Positions 1-7,891 of a stretch of DNA of 64,000 nucleotides are shown piece after piece. The stretch comes from DASXUC01 sp036505015 (GTDB taxonomy: Bacteria > Sysuimicrobiota > Sysuimicrobiia > Sysuimicrobiales > Kaftiobacteriaceae). The notes under the pieces were generated by a model. It searched no databases, was not told the origin of the DNA, and worked only from the letters and a program-made list of their open reading frames with translations. The DNA lies in NCBI GenBank assembly GCA_036505015.1, contig DASXUC010000071.1:62001-126000 (forward strand), written 5' to 3'. Made by a program: the position numbers and the translations under genes. The number at the start of each line of letters is the position of its first letter. Position 1 is the stretch's first letter.

Positions 1-20
1 TGTCGAAAGAACGTCGATGG

Positions 21-437
21 TTGAAGATGCGCACGCTGGCGGCGATCATCTGCACGGCCTTCCTCGCGGGCGGCTGCGTCCGCCCGCCGCAGGTCATCTC
101 GCCTGCCCCGGTGCCGGCGGGACCGCGGCCGCGGTCCACGGCCCAGCTTACGATTCTCTCGCCCGCGCCCGGCGAGGAATTCACGGGCCCGACGGTCACC
201 GTGCGGCTCGCGCTCGCCCACGGGAAGATTACATCGCTGACCTCAGGTCCGCTGCGGTCGGATCTAGGACACATTCACCTCACCGTCGACGGCCAGCTCG
301 TGTCCATGCTCGCGGGACTGGAACAGACATTTTCGGTGGGAAACGGGATGCATGTGCTGCAGGCAGAGTTCGTGGCGGTCGACCATTTTCCATTCGAGCC
401 GCGCGTGCTGACCGCCACCACGTTCCGCGTGAAGTGA
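21..437 (+). CDS. Small secreted lipoprotein, unknown function
   Basis: This is a 138-residue protein with an N-terminal signal peptide ending in a lipobox (LAGGC, Cys at about residue 19), so it is probably a membrane-anchored lipoprotein outside the cytoplasmic membrane. The mature part is a single small, probably beta-sandwich domain with the segment DLGHIHLTVDG and a later MHVLQAEF, the pattern of small extracellular Ig-like domains that accompany copper proteins. The start is TTG at 21; an in-frame ATG at 27 is equally possible. It overlaps the next gene by 4 bases (GTGA) and heads a four-gene run ending in a CopC-like protein, which suggests a periplasmic role linked to metal handling. 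That role is inferred from context only. Confidence 0.7.
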   Translation: MKMRTLAAIICTAFLAGGCVRPPQVISPAPVPAGPRPRSTAQLTILSPAPGEEFTGPTVTVRLALAHGKITSLTSGPLRSDLGHIHLTVDGQLVSMLAGLEQTFSVGNGMHVLQAEFVAVDHFPFEPRVLTATTFRVK

Positions 438-988
438 GCGCGCGCACGGACTACCTGGGCCCGGCGCTGCGGATCGTGGGTGTCCCGCTGGGGATCGCGG
501 CGCTGATGCTGCGCCCGGTGGGCACTCCGGCGGCGGTCGGGATCGTGGCCTTGGTGGGCGTGATCGGGTTACTCACACCGACCAGCAAGAGCGCGGATGT
601 CGTGCCGGTGCGGTGGCTGGCAGTCACGGGGTTAGGGCTCGCTGCGTTTGTCGTGGCCCGCGTCCTCGTGCAAGCGGTGCCCGCGCCGTCGCACACCTGG
701 GCCATCGCAGGGGCCACGGTCGCCGCGGTGTCAGAGGAAGCGTTCTTTCGCCGACTTGTGTATGGATGGCTCGCATCCTCCTACAGTGGACTCCTCGCGG
801 TGCTCGTCTCTGCGGCATGCTTTGCGCTCGTGCATGTGCCTGCGTACGGCTTCATCTCTCTCCCGCTGAATCTCGCCGCCGGCCTGCTGTTCGGATGGCA
901 GCGGTGGGCATCCGGGACCTGGACGGCATCGGCGGTCACCCACGTCGCGGCGAACTTTCTGCAGATGGGCGGAGTATTCATACTATGA
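434..988 (+). CDS. CPBP-family (CAAX-like) intramembrane metalloprotease
   Basis: This 184-residue membrane protein carries the three motifs of the CPBP/Abi intramembrane protease family: E-E-x3-R (EEAFFRR, Glu101-Glu102 and Arg106), F-x3-H (FALVH, His134) and H-x3-N (HVAAN, His170 and Asn174). These are the catalytic glutamates and the metal- or substrate-positioning residues. Several hydrophobic segments surround them. The GTG start at 434 overlaps the stop of the preceding lipoprotein gene, and the stop overlaps the ATG of the next. The substrate is unknown. Being translationally coupled to a lipoprotein and a CopC-like gene suggests envelope processing, but this is inference. Confidence 0.88.
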   Translation: MSARTDYLGPALRIVGVPLGIAALMLRPVGTPAAVGIVALVGVIGLLTPTSKSADVVPVRWLAVTGLGLAAFVVARVLVQAVPAPSHTWAIAGATVAAVSEEAFFRRLVYGWLASSYSGLLAVLVSAACFALVHVPAYGFISLPLNLAAGLLFGWQRWASGTWTASAVTHVAANFLQMGGVFIL

Positions 989-1686
989 CCCGATCAGCCG
1001 CTCTGTGGGGCCTCTTCGTGGCGTCCGCGTATGTCGCGGTCGCGCTGATCACCAGTTCGGTGCTGCCCGTGCGGCTGCTCTTCGACGGCGAAGAAGTGCC
1101 GATCCCCTATCGCTGGGTGGTGCGGCCGCCCAACGCGGTCAACGCATCCAGCGACGCCCCACTGCCCGGCACGGGCCAGCTTCTGCTGCCGCCGGCGGGA
1201 ACCGGCGGCGGGGCGGTGTCGACCGGGGACGGACAGGCGACGATCATCTTCGTCCGCGGCGCGATCGCTCCGCGGGCGGGCGAGACGTCGGCCACGATCC
1301 GCCTGACGCCGCTCGACGCGAGGCCCCTGGGACGGCTGCCGGCCGGAACGGAGTTCGACGGCAACGCCTACCGGATCGAGGGCGACTACACAGTCTCGAA
1401 ACAGCCGATCGTGGTCCGCGACACGGTCACCGTGATCTTGCGGCACGCAACGCTCGGCGTGATGGTGCTCCGCCTGACCCAGGGGCGATGGGAACCGGTC
1501 GAAGATTCCATCCACCTGCCCAGCTTCCAAGTGGTCGCCTCGACGGATCGGCTCGGGGTGTTCGCGCCGGCGCTGTTTGTGGGACAGCGCTCGCAGCGGC
1601 CGGGCCTCCCGTGGACCGCGGCGATCGTGATCACCGCAGGCGCAGTGCTCATGACAGTCCAGCCGATACGGAGGTCTCGCCGGTGA
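985..1686 (+). CDS. Membrane-anchored secreted protein, unknown
   Basis: This 233-residue protein has an N-terminal hydrophobic segment (about residues 5-25), a polar middle region predicted to be outside the membrane, and a C-terminal hydrophobic segment (about residues 210-227) followed by basic residues. I recognise no catalytic motif. The middle region is rich in beta-type segments with polyproline and glycine linkers around residues 55-70. The ATG at 985 overlaps the CPBP protease stop (ATGA), and the stop overlaps the GTG of the CopC-like gene. The tight coupling on both sides argues for a shared function in the envelope. Confidence 0.65.
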   Translation: MTRSAALWGLFVASAYVAVALITSSVLPVRLLFDGEEVPIPYRWVVRPPNAVNASSDAPLPGTGQLLLPPAGTGGGAVSTGDGQATIIFVRGAIAPRAGETSATIRLTPLDARPLGRLPAGTEFDGNAYRIEGDYTVSKQPIVVRDTVTVILRHATLGVMVLRLTQGRWEPVEDSIHLPSFQVVASTDRLGVFAPALFVGQRSQRPGLPWTAAIVITAGAVLMTVQPIRRSRR

Positions 1687-2069
1687 GATCGCGCCCGACG
1701 GTCGTTGCAACCGCGCTTGTCGTCCTCACCTTCACCGCTTCGGCAGCCTGGGCCCATGCGAAGCTGCTGCGCGCCGCGCCCGCCGCCGGATCGGTCCTGA
1801 TCCACCCGCCCGCAGTCGTCCGCCTCTGGTTCAGCGATGAACTCGACGTCCGGCGCAGCGCGCTCAGCGTCTGGAACGCGCGCGGTCAGCGGATCGACAA
1901 CGGGCGCGGCGGGGTGGATCTGGCCGATCTCGATCGCAAGACGATGAAAGCCGCTCTCAAACCGATGACGTCCGGTCGCTACCGCGTCCGCTGGCGGGCG
2001 GTATCGGCGGACGACCTGTTTGTCTCGTCCGGCAGTTTTGCATTTGTCGTGCGGGCAACTCCAAAGTAA
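1683..2069 (+). CDS. copC: CopC-domain copper-binding protein
   Basis: This 128-residue secreted protein has a signal peptide ending in AWA and a mature N-terminus beginning with His (H-A-K-L), the arrangement seen in CopC proteins, where that histidine ligates Cu(II). The phrases P-A-A-G-S-V-L, V-R-L-W-F-S-D-E-L and S-G-S-F-A-F-V-V are typical of the CopC beta-barrel. CopC proteins bind periplasmic copper for tolerance or for delivery. No CopD membrane partner is adjacent. It starts with GTG overlapping the upstream stop and ends the four-gene operon. The family call is firm; a role in copper import as opposed to sequestration is not determined. Confidence 0.88.
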   Translation: MRSRPTVVATALVVLTFTASAAWAHAKLLRAAPAAGSVLIHPPAVVRLWFSDELDVRRSALSVWNARGQRIDNGRGGVDLADLDRKTMKAALKPMTSGRYRVRWRAVSADDLFVSSGSFAFVVRATPK

Positions 2070-2094
2070 CCGTTGTAATCGGGACCGGCAAATA

Positions 2095-2510
2095 CCGCGG
2101 CGGCTGGATGCTTGGGGACGGCCCCGCGCTGCGAGTCGGGCGGCTCGGACTGACTGCAGGCCTCGCACTCCCTCACGCCCGCGCCTGCCAAACACGACAC
2201 GATGACTACTACCTCGGCCGCTCTCTCCGCTGCCTGCTGCGTTGGTCCCCTCTCTTCACGGCCTGCGAATTGGTTGCCGCCCGCCAATCTCCGCTCGGTG
2301 GCCGCCCCCCTTCGCCGCCGCCAACTCTCTCAATCCGCAGCCTCGAATGAACCTCGACGAGTGCCGACGGGTGGAGGACTTTCTTGCTTTCCGACTCACA
2401 GGGGGCGGGGGTGCCCGAAATGGGAGGATCCACACCGGGCGGAGGGGCCCATGAGGGCACCCCCGCCCCATTCTGCTGACAGGGTGGGCAAACCGCCTCC
2501 ACCCCCTTAC
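2095..2510 (+). repeat. Diverged inverted copy (A) of the 7892-8368 element; no gene
   Basis: The 441 bases between copC and yibE/F contain no credible gene. They are an older copy, in opposite orientation, of the MITE-like element at 7892-8368. A 31-base block (2421-2451) is identical to the reverse complement of 7988-8018. Further related blocks are 2105-2165 with 8281-8341, and 2261-2309 with about 8129-8183. The outer ends are poorly preserved and no target duplication is visible, so boundaries are approximate. Confidence 0.75.
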
Positions 2511-3632
2511 TTACGCTGAATGACGAGCTCGAAGCAACCGGGCTGCGAGCAGCGTCGTAATCGGGACGGCCAGCACGAGTGCGCTGCTGCCGACCAGCGT
2601 TCGCACGATTTCCTCCGCCACGAACTCGCTGTTCAACGTGACCCAGACCGGCTGGTCCACGTTCACCGTAAACAGGATGAACAGCGGCAGCGAGGCGCCG
2701 GCATAGGCGAGGAAGAGCGTATTCACCAGGGCGGTGATGTGCTCCGTCCCCACGGAGAGACCCCGCCGGTACAGCTCCCGCGGCGACAGGTCGGGATTGG
2801 CCAAGCTGATCTCCTGCACCGCCGCGGCCTGTCCGGTCGTGATGTCGTCGAGGACGCCCAGCGCCCCGAGGATGATGCCGCCGAGCAGCAGCCCGCGGAG
2901 GTTGACCGCCTGCAGTCCCATTTGCAGATAGAACGCTTCCTCCGATCCGGCTCCAAACAGGGACGCGAACGACACGAACGCGATGGCCAGACCCGCGGCA
3001 ATCCCCAGGGTGATCAGGGTCGCGATCACGGCGATCGTCGTGCGGCGATTGAAGCCGTGCGCGAGATAGATAGACACCAGGGCAATGACCAGCGCGCCGC
3101 TGACGCTCACCAGCAGCGGATTGTCTCCGGCCAGGATGCGCGGCACGATGAATTTCACCAGCACCGCCACCGTGATGCCCAGACCGATGATGGACGACAG
3201 TCCCTTGAAACGGCTGAGGAGGACGATCATGGCGAAGAACAGCACGGCGACGATTGCCAGCGGCGGCAGGCGATACCGATCGGTCACGTAGTACGTGGTC
3301 TGGCCCAGGTCCTGGGTCTTGGCAACGACGACGTTATCGCCCGCGTGGAGCACTCTCCCGCGTTCGCTGCCCACGACGTCGGTGTACTCTGCGCGCACGA
3401 CCGTGCCGCCTTGCAGTTTGACGGACACGATCTGTTCCAGCTGGGTGGTACCGGCGACCGTCTCCGCGTGCTGGGACAGCACGGCCATGACCACCCCGCG
3501 CAAGAATTCATCAGGCGGGGCGGCCGGCAGCGTCTCCTGGGCAGACACCCGCAGGATTCCGGCGCCGAAGACGATGACCACGACCATCGCCGGCAGGAAA
3601 AATCGATCCCAGGCCGGGGATCGCGGGATCAT
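2511..3632 (-). CDS. YibE/F family membrane protein
   Basis: This is a 373-residue protein with a signal-like hydrophobic segment, an extracytoplasmic domain of about 100 residues, then some seven to eight transmembrane helices. It matches the YibE/YibF family, including the cytoplasmic segment DDITTGQAAAVQEI and the S-x-G-T-E-H motif further on. The biochemical function of the family is not established; transport or a link to envelope metal homeostasis is often guessed. Its ATG directly abuts the znuB stop, so it is the last gene of the zinc-uptake operon and probably under Zur control. Confidence 0.87.
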   Translation of the reverse strand: MIPRSPAWDRFFLPAMVVVIVFGAGILRVSAQETLPAAPPDEFLRGVVMAVLSQHAETVAGTTQLEQIVSVKLQGGTVVRAEYTDVVGSERGRVLHAGDNVVVAKTQDLGQTTYYVTDRYRLPPLAIVAVLFFAMIVLLSRFKGLSSIIGLGITVAVLVKFIVPRILAGDNPLLVSVSGALVIALVSIYLAHGFNRRTTIAVIATLITLGIAAGLAIAFVSFASLFGAGSEEAFYLQMGLQAVNLRGLLLGGIILGALGVLDDITTGQAAAVQEISLANPDLSPRELYRRGLSVGTEHITALVNTLFLAYAGASLPLFILFTVNVDQPVWVTLNSEFVAEEIVRTLVGSSALVLAVPITTLLAARLLRARHSA

Positions 3633-4436
3633 TCAGGCACGCGCGCGCACAGCCAGCGACGTGACCGCGAAGAGCAGAATCGAGCACAGCACGATGGCGC
3701 CTCCGGCGGCGAGATTGAGGTAGAACGAGGCGGTCATCCCGGCGAGGACGGCCGCCAGCGACGCCAGGACCGCGATCCACAGCGTGTCGCGGAAACTGCG
3801 GGCCAGGCGGAGGGCCGTGACGGCCGGGATGACGATCAGCGCGCTCGTCAGCAGAACTCCCACCACCCGCATGGCCACCACCACCGTCACCGCAACCAAC
3901 AGCGTCACGAGGAAATTGAGGGCTTCCACCGGCATGCCCTGCACGCGCGCCCCCTCTTCATCAAACGTGATGGCAAACAGCTCCTTGTAGAAGACTCCAA
4001 CCGCGGCCAGCACGACGATCCCCAACCCCAAAATCAGCCAGAGATCGCGGGGCTGCACGGCGGTAATCGTCCCGAACAGATATCCGAACAGGTCGACGTT
4101 GAAACCCCCGGCCAGTCCGATGATCACCACCGCGACGGCGAGCCCGCCGGAGAGGAAGATCGCCAGCGCCGCCTCCCCGAACAGCCGGCCGGAGACCCGC
4201 AACCGATCGATGCCGATGGCTCCGACCACGGCGACGCCCAGGGCGCCGAGCGCAGGATGCACGCCCAACAGCAGCCCCAGGGCAATGCCGGCGAGAGCCA
4301 CGTGCGCCAGGGTGTCGGCGATCAGACTCAAGCGGCGCAATACCAGGAAGATGCCGATGGCCGGCGCGATCGTGCCGATCATCAGCCCCGCCAGCAGGGC
4401 ACGCTGCATGAAGCTGTATTGGAGGATCTCGGGCAT
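3633..4436 (-). CDS. znuB: Zinc/manganese ABC transporter permease
   Basis: This 267-residue, highly hydrophobic protein belongs to the ABC-3 family of metal-ion permeases (ZnuB/MntB), with about eight membrane helices and the conserved opening Q-Y-S-F-M-Q-R-A-L-L-A-G followed by D-T-L-A-H-V-A-L-A-G. It forms the membrane channel for zinc delivered by ZnuA and powered by ZnuC. An upstream in-frame extension of 20 residues is possible, but the ATG at 4436 fits the family start and sits four bases after the znuC stop. Zinc, and not manganese, is chosen because of the upstream Zur-like regulator. Confidence 0.92.
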   Translation of the reverse strand: MPEILQYSFMQRALLAGLMIGTIAPAIGIFLVLRRLSLIADTLAHVALAGIALGLLLGVHPALGALGVAVVGAIGIDRLRVSGRLFGEAALAIFLSGGLAVAVVIIGLAGGFNVDLFGYLFGTITAVQPRDLWLILGLGIVVLAAVGVFYKELFAITFDEEGARVQGMPVEALNFLVTLLVAVTVVVAMRVVGVLLTSALIVIPAVTALRLARSFRDTLWIAVLASLAAVLAGMTASFYLNLAAGGAIVLCSILLFAVTSLAVRARA

Positions 4437-4440
4437 GCCG

Positions 4441-5232
4441 TTAATGCCGGTGAGCGACGACCAGCGACTCGGCGCGGTACATCTGGGCCAGCGCACCGGA
4501 GCGCATGGCTTCCTCCGGGCTGCCGTGGAAGACGAGCCTGCGGTTCAGACAGGCCAGCTGTGTGACTTCCTCCGCGACCACACTGATGTCGTGGGACACC
4601 AGGACCAGCGTCTTCCCGGCGTCGCGGTTCAACACGCGCAGCAGGCTGTAGAACTGCTCCTGCGCGTCGAGATCGACACCCACCGTGGGCTCATCGAGCA
4701 GCAGCAAGTCAGGATCGTGCACCAGCGCCCTGGCAATGAACACCCGCTGCTGCTGTCCTGCGGACAGGCGTCCCACCAGCCGGTCCCGGTACGCCCCCAT
4801 GCCGACGGTGTCCAGAGAGGCCTGCGCGGCGGCGCGGTCTTCGCCATTGAACCGCCGGCCCAACCCCGCGCGTCCTGACCGCCCGCTGAGTACGACCTCA
4901 AACACGCTGGCTGGGAACCGGGTTTCAAAGGCCACGGCCTTCTGGCTCACGTAGCCGATGCGCGCCCAGTCGTGGAACTCCCGCACATCCGTGCCGAACA
5001 GCCGCACGTGGCCGCAGGACGGATGCAGCAGGCCCAGCAGGACGCGCAGCAGTGTGGTCTTGCCCGATCCATTGGGGCCGATCAGGCCCAGGAAGTCGCC
5101 GCGGCGTACCTTCAGGCTGACGTGATCCAGCACGCGCTCGGCGCCGAAATCGACGCAGATGTGCTCGACCTCCGCCACGATGGGGCGGTCAGCGACAACC
5201 GAGACCGGATCCGAGCGTTCGACGGTTTTCAT
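4441..5232 (-). CDS. znuC: Zinc ABC transporter ATP-binding protein
   Basis: This 263-residue ABC ATPase has Walker A GPNGSGKT (residues 52-59), the signature LSAGQ (156-160, a small change from LSGGQ), Walker B ending in DE (180-181) and the switch histidine in LVSHD. It couples ATP hydrolysis to zinc import through ZnuB. The N-terminus overlaps znuA by 44 bases, which is long; a start a few codons further in is possible since the first 20 residues are not conserved. It sits between the binding-protein gene and the permease gene in the usual order. Confidence 0.92.
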   Translation of the reverse strand: MKTVERSDPVSVVADRPIVAEVEHICVDFGAERVLDHVSLKVRRGDFLGLIGPNGSGKTTLLRVLLGLLHPSCGHVRLFGTDVREFHDWARIGYVSQKAVAFETRFPASVFEVVLSGRSGRAGLGRRFNGEDRAAAQASLDTVGMGAYRDRLVGRLSAGQQQRVFIARALVHDPDLLLLDEPTVGVDLDAQEQFYSLLRVLNRDAGKTLVLVSHDISVVAEEVTQLACLNRRLVFHGSPEEAMRSGALAQMYRAESLVVAHRH

Positions 5233-6115
5233 CCATCACCCTGAAGTAGTTCGATCCCCGCCGCTGTTCCTCGGAGGTCAGCCCCTCGATCGGATTGAGG
5301 ACGGCGGTGTGCACCCCGACTTCGCCCGCAATCACCTCGGCCACGCGCGGGCTGATCAGGGTCTCGTAATAAATGACCTCCACGCCCGCCCGGCGGGCCT
5401 CCTGCACGATCTGCTTCAACCGGGCCGGCGACGGCTCGGTCTCCGGCGACAACCCGCTGATCGAGATCTGCATCAGCGCGTAGCGGCGCGCCAGGTAGCC
5501 GAAGGCCGCGTGCGTGGTGATAAAGGTGCGCCGGCGGCAGTGTGCCAGCGTCGACGCGAAGCGCTGGTGCAGCGCCTCCAGGTCGGCTTTCACCCGCGCC
5601 CCGTTGGCTGCGTAGGCGCCGCGACCGCCCGGGTCGGCCGCCGAGAGACCCTCGATGATCGCGTCCACCTGACGGGATGCCAGCACGGGATCCAGCCACA
5701 CGTGTGGGTCCTCGGCTGGGGCGGACCCGCCTTCCGCGCCGCGAAACCCAGACCGTAGAGGGAGGCCGCGCGTCGTGTTGACCCTCACCGCTGAGGGCGG
5801 CACTTCCGGGAGAAGTTTCTCCAACCACGGCTCGAATCCCGCCCCGTTGTAGATCAGGACCCGAACGCCGGCCACTCCCGCAACGTCTCGCGGTGTGGGC
5901 TCGAAGTCATGCGGCTCGACGCCGGCGGGAATGAGCACGCGCACGGCCACGCGGTCTCCGCCGACCCGCTGGGCGAATTCGTACAGCGGGTAGAACGTGG
6001 CGATGACCGCGAGTGTGTTGGGGGGGCCTGCGCGCGGCGCGCACGCCGCCGCGAGGAGGCCCAGCACCACCGCCAGCGCAGCCGCACGAGGCATCGCTAC
6101 GCGCCGGTCTGACAA
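5189..6115 (-). CDS. znuA: Zinc ABC transporter substrate-binding lipoprotein
   Basis: This 308-residue cluster-A-I metal-binding protein has a lipobox (LAAAC, Cys25) and the expected metal ligands: His69 in EPHDFEPTP, His138 in DPHVWLDP, His202 in TTHAAFGYLA, and an acidic ligand near ISPR late in the protein. It captures zinc outside the membrane for ZnuBC. The loop between the first and second histidines lacks the long His-rich insert of many ZnuA proteins. The gene overlaps zur by 19 bases and znuC by 44, so it is translationally coupled to both. Manganese cannot be excluded from sequence alone. Confidence 0.92.
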   Translation of the reverse strand: MSDRRVAMPRAAALAVVLGLLAAACAPRAGPPNTLAVIATFYPLYEFAQRVGGDRVAVRVLIPAGVEPHDFEPTPRDVAGVAGVRVLIYNGAGFEPWLEKLLPEVPPSAVRVNTTRGLPLRSGFRGAEGGSAPAEDPHVWLDPVLASRQVDAIIEGLSAADPGGRGAYAANGARVKADLEALHQRFASTLAHCRRRTFITTHAAFGYLARRYALMQISISGLSPETEPSPARLKQIVQEARRAGVEVIYYETLISPRVAEVIAGEVGVHTAVLNPIEGLTSEEQRRGSNYFRVMDENRRTLGSGLGCR

Positions 6116-6489
6116 CGGACACAGTAACCGAACAACTCAAGCCGGTGGCCGGTGACGGTGAACCTGTGCCCGGCGGCGGCGCGTGCCACCGAGGGCAGCA
6201 CACAGCCCTCAAGGCGCGCGACGGATCCGCATGACACACAGATGAGATGGTGGTGATGACGCCCTTCCTCCGTGAGCTCGTACCGGGTCCGGCCGTCTCC
6301 GACGTGGATGGGTTGCGCGAGGCCGTCCCGGACCAGCGCGGCGAGGGTGCGGTAGACCGTGACCAGACCCAGTCGCCGGTGAGCACGCCGCGCGCGCGCG
6401 TGAATCTCCTCCGCGGAGCGCGCGCAGCCCAACGCCGCCATCGCCTCGCGGACGGCGCGCCGCTGTGCAGTCATCCGAGTGAAATTCAT
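6097..6489 (-). CDS. zur: Fur-family regulator, probably Zur
   Basis: This 130-residue regulator has a winged-helix N-terminal half (L-V-T-V-Y-R-T-L recognition region) and a C-terminal metal-binding half with H-H-H-H, then two CxxC pairs (C-V-S-C and C-V-R-C) that form the structural zinc site. Fur-family proteins repress metal-uptake genes when metal is replete. Being the first gene of a znuACB operon makes it a zinc regulator by context. ATG at 6489 is chosen; an upstream TTG at 6495 and an internal ATG at 6474 are alternatives. The TTG would lie at or before the predicted transcription start, and no Shine-Dalgarno is seen before any of them. Confidence 0.88.
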   Translation of the reverse strand: MNFTRMTAQRRAVREAMAALGCARSAEEIHARARRAHRRLGLVTVYRTLAALVRDGLAQPIHVGDGRTRYELTEEGRHHHHLICVSCGSVARLEGCVLPSVARAAAGHRFTVTGHRLELFGYCVRCQTGA

Positions 6490-6529
6490 TTTCAATAAGG
6501 ATTATCGCGGGGGCCCGGCGGGCTGTCAA
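6480..6529 (-). promoter_or_regulatory. Promoter of the zur-znu operon with candidate Zur box
   Basis: On the minus strand a -35 TTGACA (6529-6524) is followed by exactly 17 bases and a -10 GATAAT (6506-6501), five of six matching TATAAT. Transcription would start near 6494, placing the ATG at 6489 within a few bases of the 5' end, so the mRNA is leaderless or nearly so. A perfect palindrome with arms TGAAA and TTTCA covers 6480-6494, over the transcription start and start codon, and has the AT-rich style of Fur/Zur operators. Autorepression by zinc-loaded Zur is inferred. Confidence 0.72.
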
Positions 6530-6543
6530 CGGGTCGCACGGAA

Positions 6544-7527
6544 TCAGGTAGCCAGGAAGCCGGGGACCAAAAGTAGTTTCCCCGTGGCCTGCCGGCTCTC
6601 GAGATAGCGGTGCGCCTCTGCCGCACCGGCTAATGGGAAAGTGCGATCGATCCGCAGGCGCAGTGTCCCTTCAGCGATCCACCCCAGCACGTCGGACGCG
6701 CGCTGCAGTAGTTCCTCGCGGGTGTGTGTGTACTGGTGCAGTGAGGGTCTGGTCAGAAAGAGTCCGCCTTTGGCGTTGAGCACCTGGGGGTCCACCGGTG
6801 ACACACTCCCGCTGGCCTGTCCGCACAACACCACCATGCCCCGCAGCCCCACACAGTCCAGACTTCGTTCGAACGTGTCCCTGCCGACAGAATCGTACAC
6901 GACCGAGACTCCACGCCCATCGGTGAGCGCGCGCACCGCCGGAACGAAATCGGTCTGCGTGTAGTTGACGACCTCGTCCGCCCCTGCCGCCCGCGCGACG
7001 GCGGCCTTGGCGGCCGATGACACGGTCCCGATCACCCGTCCACCGCGCCGTTTGATCATCTGCACCAGCAGCTGGCCGACCCCGCCGGCCGCGGCGTGCA
7101 CCAGCGCGGTATCACCGGGCGAGATGGGAAACGTCGTGTGGGACAGATAGTGGGCGGTCATGCCTTGCAGCATCGCCGCCGCGGCGTCGGTCGACGTCAG
7201 GGCTGCGGGCACGGGCACGAGCCGCCAGGACGGGGCGACCACGAATTGCGCATAGGTTCCGGCGACGTTTGAAAATGCGACGCGGTCGCCGCGCGCCGCC
7301 TCGGTCACACCGGGACCGACGGCCTCGACGATCCCGGCGCCTTCCTGTCCCAGGACGAACGGCAGGGTGACGCGATACTGCCCGCCGCGATGGTAGATGT
7401 CAATGAAATTCACGCCGGCCGCTTCGAGGCGCACGAGCGCCTGACCCTCTCCCGGCTGCGGGACGGCCACGTCCTCGACCCGCATCACCTCGGGGCCGCC
7501 GGTCTGATGAATGGTGACCGCGCGCAT
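6544..7527 (-). CDS. NADPH:quinone oxidoreductase (zinc-independent MDR family)
   Basis: This 327-residue protein belongs to the quinone oxidoreductase branch of medium-chain dehydrogenases. It opens with MRAVTIHQTGGPEVM, has V-N-F-I-D-I-Y-H-R-G-G in the substrate domain, and a Rossmann motif A-A-A-G-G-V-G-Q in the cofactor domain. It lacks the cysteine ligands of the zinc-containing alcohol dehydrogenases. It likely reduces quinones or enones with NADPH in the cytoplasm. An in-frame GTG-proximal extension to 7551 exists, but the family start favours 7527. It is divergent from the GYD-domain gene, sharing an intergenic of less than 80 bases. Confidence 0.9.
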   Translation of the reverse strand: MRAVTIHQTGGPEVMRVEDVAVPQPGEGQALVRLEAAGVNFIDIYHRGGQYRVTLPFVLGQEGAGIVEAVGPGVTEAARGDRVAFSNVAGTYAQFVVAPSWRLVPVPAALTSTDAAAAMLQGMTAHYLSHTTFPISPGDTALVHAAAGGVGQLLVQMIKRRGGRVIGTVSSAAKAAVARAAGADEVVNYTQTDFVPAVRALTDGRGVSVVYDSVGRDTFERSLDCVGLRGMVVLCGQASGSVSPVDPQVLNAKGGLFLTRPSLHQYTHTREELLQRASDVLGWIAEGTLRLRIDRTFPLAGAAEAHRYLESRQATGKLLLVPGFLAT

Positions 7528-7604
7528 CACGCCACCCGTCGCAGGAATCATCGCTTCACCTAGAAACTACCATTCATTCCACATACGCACCAGGAGGGAC
7601 ATCC

Positions 7605-7889
7605 ATGGCCACCTACATCATGCTCAGCCGCCTGACCGAAGACGGCGCCGAGACGATCCGAAAGAACGCGGGGCGGATCCAGGAAGTGAACAAGGAGCTG
7701 GGGGGAATGGGGGTCAAGGTCACGCAGCAGTACGCCGTGCTGGGGGCCTACGACTTCGTGAACATCGTCGAGGCCCCCGACCTGAGCACGGTGATGAAAG
7801 CGTCGGTCGCGCTCAGCAGCCGGGGCAGCGTGCGCATCGAGACGCTGGCGGCGGTGACGATGGACGAGTTTGTCAAGGCGGTGAAGTAG
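7605..7889 (+). CDS. GYD domain protein
   Basis: This 94-residue protein is a single GYD domain, a ferredoxin-like alpha/beta fold named for the motif seen here as G-A-Y-D-F-V. The opening MATYIMLSRLTEDGAETI is typical. GYD proteins are common and small, and no biochemical role is established. A clear ribosome binding site (AGGAGGG) lies 7-8 bases before the ATG. The stop codon lies inside the 8-bp sequence AAGTAGCC that is duplicated at the far end of the neighbouring mobile element, so the element inserted exactly at the end of this gene. Confidence 0.88.
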   Translation: MATYIMLSRLTEDGAETIRKNAGRIQEVNKELGGMGVKVTQQYAVLGAYDFVNIVEAPDLSTVMKASVALSSRGSVRIETLAAVTMDEFVKAVK

Positions 7890-7891
7890 CC

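Noticed and set aside
613..984. N-terminal extension of the gene at 985
   Set aside because: The extension overlaps the CPBP protease out of frame and is Arg/Cys-rich. The ATG at 985 overlaps the protease stop in the same manner as neighbouring genes.
2520..4565. 681-codon open frame on the plus strand
   Set aside because: It is antisense to yibE/F and znuB, whose translations are clearly family-like. Its own product is an Arg/Asp/Gln-rich sequence typical of antisense frames in GC-rich DNA.
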